A stretch of 64,000 bases of DNA from Neurospora tetrasperma FGSC 2508 (Eukaryota; Ascomycota; Sordariomycetes; Sordariales; Sordariaceae): NCBI RefSeq assembly GCF_000213175.1, contig NW_009799179.1:9432480-9496479 (forward strand). The letters are read 5' to 3'. The translations under genes and the position numbers were made by a program. Each line of letters starts with the position of its first letter. Within the stretch, counting starts at the first letter, position 1. The notes below the pieces were generated by a model. That model made no database searches and was not told where the DNA came from. It worked only from the letters and a program-made list of their open reading frames with translations. Positions 56,204 to 64,000 of the stretch are shown piece by piece.

Positions 56204-56865
56204 TTCAATTCAGCTGATAAACTACTTTGGTCTCGAAGGCCTTGTTGATCCTCTCAACCTCCAAGGGAAGGCTGGGCTTTAAGGCCTTCTTATACCAAAG
56301 GGAATCGGTACGTACTTGAGGTACGTATCAAGCCTTGTCGCCTGAGGCCTCAAGGCATCTATCTAGCAGTCTTCATACATGTGGATCTTCTGAATGCCTT
56401 CATCCATTCTCCATCTTCTTTCTGGCGCTGTCCTTTATCCGGGCGCCGTGCTTCTTGCTTGGTTGGCTGTGGCTGCTTCTGAAATGACTGGGGATTGTCA
56501 GTGGCCGCGGGTCCGGCCGAGGGTCCGGCCGTGGGTCCGGCCGTGGGTCCGACCGAGGGTCCGACCGAGGTGAGTGTTGCGGCCGGATGCCACCGGGCAT
56601 CTCGAGGCTAATGCCAGGCGTTTGAGGCTCTGCTGAGCCTTGCGACCCTAACCCCTGGACTGTGGGCAATGTCCGTGTGACAGTTAGATAGATGCCTTGA
56701 AGCCTCAGGCGACAAGGCTTGATACGTACCTCAGTACGTACCAAACCTCTTTAGCATAAGAAGGCCTTGAAACCCAACCTTCGGTTGAAGGTTGAAAGGA
56801 TCAACAAGGCCTTCGAGACCAAAGTAGTTTATTGGCTGAATTGAACTACTGTTCTAAGCCCAGAA
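56190..56865. repeat. Large inverted repeat (arms about 175 bp) with a minisatellite in the loop
   Basis: Left arm 56190-56370 and right arm about 56690-56865 are near reverse complements (landmarks TTTGGTCTCGAAGGCCTTGT and CAAGCCTTGTCGCCTGAGGC). The loop contains a 12-bp minisatellite of GGGTCCGGCCGW at 56500-56575. The arms include the 3' end of the preceding hypothetical gene. A foldback transposon or an aberrant duplication would both fit. Confidence 0.85.
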
Positions 56866-57251
56866 CTCTGCCCTTGTCACACTAACAGTCTGCATACATG
56901 TGGATCTTCTGAATACCTTCATCCATTCTCCATCTTCCTTCTGGCGCTGTCCTTTATCTGGGCGCTCTGCTTCTTGTTTGGTTGGCTGTGGTTGCTTCTG
57001 GGATGACTGGGGATTGTCTTATGGTGCTTTATCAGCGTCTTCGGAATTTCTATGGTTGGCTCGCTAGCCCGATGGTATTGAGAGGAGTTCGGGTAAGCAG
57101 TGCCTAGTGGCCGAGGGTCCGGCCGAGGGTTCGGCCGAGGTGAGTGTTTCGGCCGGAGGCCACCGGGCATCTCGAGGCTAATGCCAGGCGTTGAGACTCT
57201 GTTGAGCCTTGACCCTGGACTGTGGGCGAATGTCCGTGTGACAGTTGCCAA
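56380..57251. repeat. Direct duplication flanking the right arm of the inverted repeat
   Basis: The block 56380-56700 (from CATACATGTGGATCTTCTGA) recurs at 56893-57245. Each copy holds the same minus-strand ORF (about 110 codons, with KDSAR.KMENG at its start side). The copies differ by transitions and in the number of GGGTCCGGCCGW units. Confidence 0.8.
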
Positions 57252-57900
57252 GCAATGTCCATTGTTCGGAACCTTCGTCTAAATCTTTATTTGAATTATA
57301 ATCCCTTCTCTTCGCGAGTACTACAACATCAGCTTGAGCTACTATATACTTCTATAAAGCAATAATAATTACTATTAATTGAACTATTAGTACCTGCTTC
57401 TATTCCTCGGTACCGTCTATATATAAATGCCTGTATATTATATAGCGTGTATAGTCGGCTAGAAAGCTCTTGTAGATAGTAATAGACTTTTTCTTATTTC
57501 GGTATACATTAAACTAAACTTTACTAGCCTCTTTTGGTATTAATTGTAATATATTTATAATAAATCTAAAAAGTATTAGTATATAATATTAAAGAAAATA
57601 GTAAAATAATAAAGTATATACCTATTTTATAGATACTACGCGCGTTCTCGCTAGGCTTTAATCTTCTTACAAAGCGAACGCTCATGTATTGTTACTATAA
57701 ATTCGTCGACGTCGGCAAATACTCTTCTTTTCCATTCTTCGTCGTCGGGTACAATCGGCGGTATCGGCGGTTTTTGTAGCTCCATCCCTTCTATATTGTA
57801 TATAGATAGAGTATAATCGGCACCGTAAGACTCAAATAATACTCTCTCAAGCTGCAATAGCTAACGAGCTTAGTATATTTGGGAGGAGAAATTTATTAGA
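57252..57900. other. AT-rich RIP-like segment with an unidentified minus-strand ORF
   Basis: The ORF at 57651-57857 (minus) contains YGADYTLSIYNIEGMELQKP and DEEWKRRVFADVDEFI, which looks like genuine former protein sequence. I do not recognise the family. The flanks are RIP-like. Confidence 0.4.
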
Positions 57901-59330
57901 AAACTCGGAAGGAGGGTTTCATATAAAAACCAACGCAACCCTCGCAATGTAAGGGCCGTAATTCATACGGTAGAATCAACGGGGAAGAATGGATATACAA
58001 TAAATGCAATTAGAATAGGACAGAAGTTTGCTTGTTTGGTTCAGTCGGGAATCCGAGGGTAAAGACACAATTTATATCTTGAGGCCCTTCTAACTCGCCT
58101 GAAGCAATATACGTACGGAGAAAAGTATTCACCAAAGCCAACCACACCTTCCAAAAGCCAACGATACCTTCCAGGTAGATGTACTAAGTATATGGAATAG
58201 GTGTCAGGGGTAAATAAATGGCAGGGGTAAGCACCTTGTGTAGTGTATGCCTAGCCCACTCAGCTGGGCTTGGCGTAAGTGGAACGGTGCACTCGACGGC
58301 GAAGGCAATGAAAACGGTTCTAGAAACGGCGGCGGCGTTTTTGGCTGAGTCATCCAAACCCCTGTAAAAACCTCCTCCCATAGACATGCTTCCGATTGGT
58401 AGCTTATCTATGGGAGAGCGGACGGGATCCCGAGTTTTCTACCATCTATGGTCGTATGTGCTGTTATGCCCTTCAAAACGGGCTTATGTGTGTGTTGCGT
58501 GACTTTTGTTACTGGGTGATTTCTCTCACTCTGGACTTTTTGTTCCGTTGGCTACCTAGGTAGAGGTAGAGGTAAGGAACGCGAATGCAAGGGGTTAGAA
58601 AGTAATGGGGGAAGGGGTACAAAGTCAAAAGGGGAAGAGCAGCATGTCCATCAAAAGAGAAGTCAAATAGACTAGGGATTTGAAGTGATTTGAAAGATCA
58701 AATAATAGTAGGAAGTAGAAGTAGAGTGAGGTTTGTGCAGTGGTGTATATGAATGAGGTTGGTTATCTGAGATAGAAAACCAAGTGGCGGTTCTGGCTGG
58801 GTAGTTAGTAACAGGATCAGTTTCACACACTTTAAGCTCTTGTTGAAAAATTGGTCAAAACTTCTTAATCCGAATCAGTATTTCACCTCAAGCTCTAATC
58901 AGTACTTCACCTCAAAGGTCTTTTGTTTATGTTCTTAATGTTAACCTAGAGGTACTAACAACAGCCATCATGTTCTTCATTCTTGAAAGCTTCACGCTTC
59001 AGACTTCAGTAACAATCTGCTACACACATCACCAAAGCCAGAGCTATTCAGCGTGCACCAGACAAAGCAAGAAGACGAGGTAACTCCTCTGCGTCGTTGA
59101 TCGTAAGCATACCATCTTCAGGGACTCCACGAATAGGATTATCTAGATATAAGTGAGATACATGGTTAGGTAGCGATCAAGGCTTGAACCTGAAAAGTAA
59201 CGCAAGAGTGAGTGTCCAAGTCATCTTTCGTTAATCGAAAGGTCAGAATCCTGCCTGGCTTGGTAAACCATCACGCTAGTCTCATAATAATATACCCGAG
59301 CCTAGTAAGATACTACTTTCCAGACGGGAG
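57901..59330. other. No recognisable gene
   Basis: Normal base composition, only short ORFs without domain. Confidence 0.5.
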
Positions 59331-59594
59331 TGTTACGATCCAATAAGGAATCACTTATGTAAGCAGCTAGTTAGACCAATCAGGGCCGCGCCGGGCGCCG
59401 GGTGGCCGGGAATGGCCTCAACGGCGCAACGGCGCATACTGAAGAACCAGTATAAAGGAAGGCCTCCCCAGGCTTCCTGAATACTGGGCTCTTCAGCAAG
59501 CAATAGCTTCTACAATCGATTAGTACCTTTCGGCTACTCTTACCGTTGTTCTGATCCCAGCGATATACTCCTGTGCTTGTAACGGTTCGTCACA
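59331..59594 (+). mobile_element. Solo LTR, family A (264 bp)
   Basis: It starts TGTTACGATCCAATAAGGAA and ends GTAACGGTTCGTCACA. Flanks are GGGAG before and CGGAG after, a target-site duplication with one mismatch. It shows no RIP-type mutation. It contains the TATAAAGGAAGGCCTCC promoter-like region of the family. Confidence 0.9.
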
Positions 59595-62500
59595 CGGAGC
59601 TGAAAGCGCTTGGATTTCAAGTATCCAACATGAACCGTATTCGGATAGATAGTATCGAACTACATTCTCCCCTCCTCTCCCCCTAATAGAGAGGGGGAAA
59701 CAAAAAAAAGGTAGAGCATACATTCCACAATCGACCGCCGAGAGACAGAAAAAAAAAAAAAATGATGAGGAATCCAGTCATTTACTCAGCCCAAAGGTTG
59801 GTTGTCCTATTGTCCTGATCCCGTGAGTACCAACCTACCTACCTACCTCTACACAACGTTCGACCCATATCCAGTCACTTGTATCTATCTATCTATTATG
59901 ATACTTCCTAGTCCAGCCACTTTGAATCCATCCATTCATTCATCTATCTACTCCAAGCCAATCCAACGATCTCCTTTGTCCGCTATCTACTCTATCGTAG
60001 GCGTCGGGATGGAACGAAGGAGATACCATATCTACGTACCTATGTACCTTTCAGTGCATCAAGAGCATCAACTTCAACATTAAGTTCAATTTTTGCTTCC
60101 GCTTCCACGTCTGCTTCTGCTTCCACTTCTGCTTCAGTCCCCCGTCCAGTTCCCTCCCCTCCCCCCCCATCCCTTACTTCTGACATGCCCTCCGTCCATT
60201 TGTGATCTCCCTTCCTAAGGCATCAACACGATACCCTACCTACCAATCCTTCATTGCGCTATTTTTGTTGTCGGTCCTGATTCCCAAGCAGGGACTTTCC
60301 CCATACTGCGTACATAGCCTGTAGCCCGTAGCCCGTAGCCAAGAAAATCTATTGTAAGTAGTGTGGTGTAGAGGGTAAATAGTCTCTCTCTATTTATATC
60401 CGCCTCGTCACGGTGATTGATAGTGACTGACGCACTGTGACGAATGCTGCTCCTGCTGACCACGACGACAACGGGGAGTGAGCTGACCAAGACAACAAAC
60501 GAAAGTTATAAAATAAGATCTGACAGAAAAAAGGCTTCTAGGTTATTCCCTATAAATGTGAGGAGGCAGAGAGGGGTCCTGGACCTTGACCTATATGATA
60601 ATGGATATAGGCGCCGAGGAAGTGTACACTACCTAGCTGATGCAGGTAGTGTAGGTAGTGTAGAACCATGGACGTTCAGCATCAGTATGAAAGAAAGGGC
60701 AGGGTGAAAATGAGTGAATCGCGAAACCAAGGAGCTAATGTAGTCCGAAGGCACAGCTTACCGCCGAATTTCGCCTCCCGTGTTTTGCAATGTGGACTAC
60801 ACCCTCCAAGAATATCCTTTTTGTTTTCTCTCATCAACAACGCTGGGGAGGAAGTCTGCACGTGTACATCACTTGATGCTGAGCTGAGATATCTTTGGCG
60901 CCCCATGCGTAAACTGCGTAATATACCTAGATATTGTCATCCGGGGAGCCAGGTTCCTAATGAGCACACAAAAGAGGCAGGGAAAAGGAAAAGAAGCCAC
61001 ACCAAATCCCAAAAGAGACGAGAGAGGCGATAAAAGGTGCCAGGCCGGCGGTCGAGGCCAGCCCAACAGACCAGGCTGGATCACATATCCACACATCCAC
61101 ACACCGGACCTACACTAACTGGGTTCGGTTGGTTGGAACCCCCCCGGGGCGCTTCCTACCCATCGAGCCATCCCACTGGGACTGGTGGGTTTTGGTCACT
61201 GGACCTGGGATCTGGCTGGCAGCACTACCCGGCGATACATAGCTGAAAAGAGACAGTCAAGAAGCTGATGTACAGAACAATGGCCATTGTTCCTCGCCAC
61301 TGAATATTAAGGAGATGGAGGACACGGCTCGGACCAAGAGAAAAATGCCGCGATTGGGGTTCGGATTGCTTGTCCGTACCGTCCGGTCTTTTGTGACGAT
61401 TCGCCATGATAAATGGTCAAGTGTTGGGCGATATTGGATGCGGCTGAGGCGTACATAGTGGCAAAATGTCAACCTCGCCTTCGGCTTTAAACTGGCCTCC
61501 ATTAGTGTTCCCAGGGCTCATTCTGCTGGGCGTGATGACCATCTGGAGGATAACTTGACGAAGGTGATTCGATAAGCTGTGGAGATAACGGACCCCATCA
61601 ACATATGAGGAGACCTAGACGCCGTTCGTCGGATTTTGTAGAAACCAGTTATCGGTGCTCGGCATCTTATCTCCTCCTCATCGTCTTCAGATGCCACTTT
61701 CATTGTCAACCAAACAAACGTTGAAATCTTGCTCGTCCGACGGCTACCCACTAGGTAGTGTATCACCACATGATGTCTTGCATGTCCTCGTCCTTGCCTT
61801 GCTCCATAATCCGGTCCATCACAATCACAACGCAACAATCACGTCGCCGGGAATCGACATGACGACCCAAGAAATCTCTCAAGATCAGAGCCATGGTGAA
61901 ATAGTCGTAAGTAGCGCATGATGCGGCATGAATTGGTGGAGTGCGCGAGGTTCGTGGTTGGAGAAAGCTCGGGGTGTGTCGGTGATGATGATGATAAGAT
62001 TATTTTAACTAGTGTAGCGAAGCGGACATTTTCCATCTTTTTGTGAGTGATCTGCGAACAGGACCTGGCCTCCTCGCATGAAGATCATGTCACTTGAATG
62101 TGAAGAGGCTCTTTGTCCCGGTTGGGAGAGAAGATGAGTGAAGAACTCGAGGTGATGGAGAGGGGAGGGTGGGACCCCTAATTGGTTGTCGGTCGGGGAC
62201 ACTGTGAGATCCCCCATGTGGTTCTCCGCCTATTGACCCATGCGAGGCCAATGACGAGCAGCGCACAACCGCCCGGTCTAACGTAGCACTTTACTGTGTG
62301 GGTTTAGGTACAATGTGCAGAGCGAAGCGTGCAAAGGCAGCATTGAGTAGTCCCCACGATGTGCATATGCGAGTTCGCGAGGAGCGTGATGACTGCATAC
62401 GTAGCCATGTTTTTGGCGAACTGTGTGGCTGGGGTGTTTACTTGAAAAAAGAGGAGACTGGGGCGGGCAGGGCAGATTCCGAAGAAAGACAGGGGAAATA

Positions 62501-64000
62501 AAGCAAGAAAAAAGAAAAGAAAAAAACAGACAAATTCCCGAAGGCTCGGTCCTGGAACAGGAATCTGGATGGGTCCACCATCTGACCACAGGATTAACGG
62601 ATCTTGTATATCGAGCGGTGAAGGGATCATCTCTCTGAATTTTCAAGTCATTGAGCGTGATGAAGGTGATGACAAGACTCTTGGTCAACATTGAGTTCAA
62701 TTGTGAACCAAGTGCCGATGTGATGGTGAAGAAAATGTTGAAGAGGACATGGACCAGGTCGGTTGACGGCTTCCTCCATTGGCATACCAAACTCTGCGAA
62801 ACAATTTAACCGGATCGACTTGGAAAGGGCGGTGGTGGTGGGAATCTCAGACACAACACAACGGAATGCAATCTGATCCGATAAGAGAAATCCGCTGGGT
62901 TGGGGTCACTGCAGTCGTCACAGCATAAAGAATGCATGGAAAAAAAAGAGTCTCAGACGTTGTGAGGTGTGTGGTTGTACGAGGTTAAACAAACAATCGT
63001 GTTGTTGTTGATGTTGTCGCCGCATTGTGCAGTCAGTGGTGATACACGAAAGGGAAGGATCAATTCCCTTCTTCTCAAAAGGGCCAAGAGGCAGGAAGCG
63101 AGGGGGGTCTGTGCTCAGGTGGGAATTCCAGATCGGGGAAGCATCTCAAACGTCTTGCGCCTCAGCAGCCAACGGCCCTGTCTCAGCACATCCATGTTGC
63201 ATTACCAGTATGTAGTGTATAGTGCACCAAAGAATACATATAGAACCAAAGCTACTGAATTGTCCAAGTTGGGTTTCTAGAAGGCCATTGTTGATTCCAA
63301 ATGCTCGTTAATGACATCTTTTCTGGAGGCGAACGTGCCATTGAAAGGGTGCATTCGCAGAATAAAAGAAAAACCCCCAAAAAATCAAAAAAACCACAGC
63401 TGCCATCTTGGCCCACCAAAAATAACTGTGATATCGGAAAGCACGATGCGTCCACCGTGCACTCCGGAGCAAATATTCAACATGGATGCCGCAAGTACCG
63501 GGCCACGGCAAAGGAGGCATCCGGCTTGTCACTCGACACTGGTGAAGCGCTGTCCAGTTACAGGACGGCATCGCAAAGGTACAAGATCCCTGATGCTGAA
63601 CGTTATAGGCGGGTCACATTGCATGGGGGAAGCCCCTGTCTTGGCAGCGGAAAAGCAGAGCGGGGTGGCATGTGATTGGATAAGGCCCGGGGCTGCTAAC
63701 CGCTCACGCTAACACCAATCACGTCGGACGGCAGGGGCACCTCGGGGCCCAGGAAGGAAGGATGCCAGACTTTTGAGCCAGGAACCGCGGGGCTCTTTCT
63801 GTGTGGACGACGACTTTCTCTTTTTTTTTTTTTTCATTTTTGGTCATTCTTGGTTTCTGCTTCTGGTGACAAATCCTTTTTTACCTTTTCCACCACCCAA
63901 TGCAGTCTTGGTTGGGCATGACCATTAATTAAGCGGAATCTCGGATTTTCCTTCTCCCAACTCCCAACTGAACGGTACCTATACATTTACCTCATCGTGG
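59595..64000. other. Long interval without a supported gene
   Basis: Only short ORFs on both strands. The sequence has an A16 run (59746-59762), CTTCTGC/CTTCCAC simple repeats (60090-60135), and a polypyrimidine run at 63819-63835. Composition is normal, so RIP is not the reason. It may be a long regulatory region of a gene beyond the right edge, or host multi-intron or non-coding transcripts I cannot see. Confidence 0.45.

Overview
The window looks like the nuclear genome of a filamentous ascomycete (Pezizomycotina), most likely a sordariomycete. The evidence is short GT..AG introns of about 47-160 bp with CTAAC/CTGAC-type branch sites, fungal-specific gene families (HET, SesB/NACHT NLR, GH71, DUF6601-like), and AT-rich blocks in which CAG/CAA and TGG codons have become TAG/TAA. 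That last pattern is the signature of repeat-induced point mutation (RIP). Species cannot be settled from the sequence alone.

Layout. 1-21.4 kb is an accessory, mostly RIP-degraded block. It holds the 3' part of a Ty3/gypsy chromovirus that interrupts an MFS transporter, a HET-domain relic, a NACHT-WD40 NLR relic, a DUF6601-like membrane protein relic and a SesB-NACHT-HEAT NLR relic. Several solo LTRs are inserted into these relics. A solo LTR and a small TIR element (MITE) mark the right edge at 21.4-21.9 kb. 22.5-25.8 kb has ordinary intact genes: a microsomal glutathione S-transferase (MAPEG) and a membrane-anchored Kelch protein. 25.8-34.6 kb is gene-poor. It contains a HET gene broken by a stop and a frameshift, a 43-codon exon-like ORF with an NLR-type Gly/Asn/Gln motif, a truncated Dpb11/Rad4-like BRCT fragment, and dispersed repeats.

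34.6-44.7 kb carries three genes for secreted proteins. They are a 1050-residue GH71 alpha-1,3-glucanase with four Cys-rich modules and a hydrophobic tail like that of killer-toxin-type chitinases, a divergently transcribed 311-residue secreted protein, and a Ser/Thr-rich secreted protein that ends in the same Cys-rich module. Acting together on fungal cell-wall glucan is a plausible inference. 45.3-49.0 kb has a 635-residue protein with an internal duplication and a MOSC-domain gene with three single-base frame disruptions.

49.8-51.9 kb is an intact NLR (Gly/Asn/Gln-rich N-terminal exon, NB-ARC, TPR). It is followed by a degraded Tad-like LINE and an ankyrin-repeat scrap. 55.5-57.3 kb holds a small hypothetical gene whose 3' end lies inside a large inverted repeat. 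57.3-64 kb is essentially gene-free apart from one solo LTR.

The main theme is an NLR/heterokaryon-incompatibility-like repertoire in several states of decay. The intact NLR shares its promoter and first exon with the RIP-degraded NACHT-WD40 relic 40 kb away, although the downstream domains differ. The same N-terminal motif occurs a third time beside the broken HET gene. This suggests exchange of a signalling module between NLRs.
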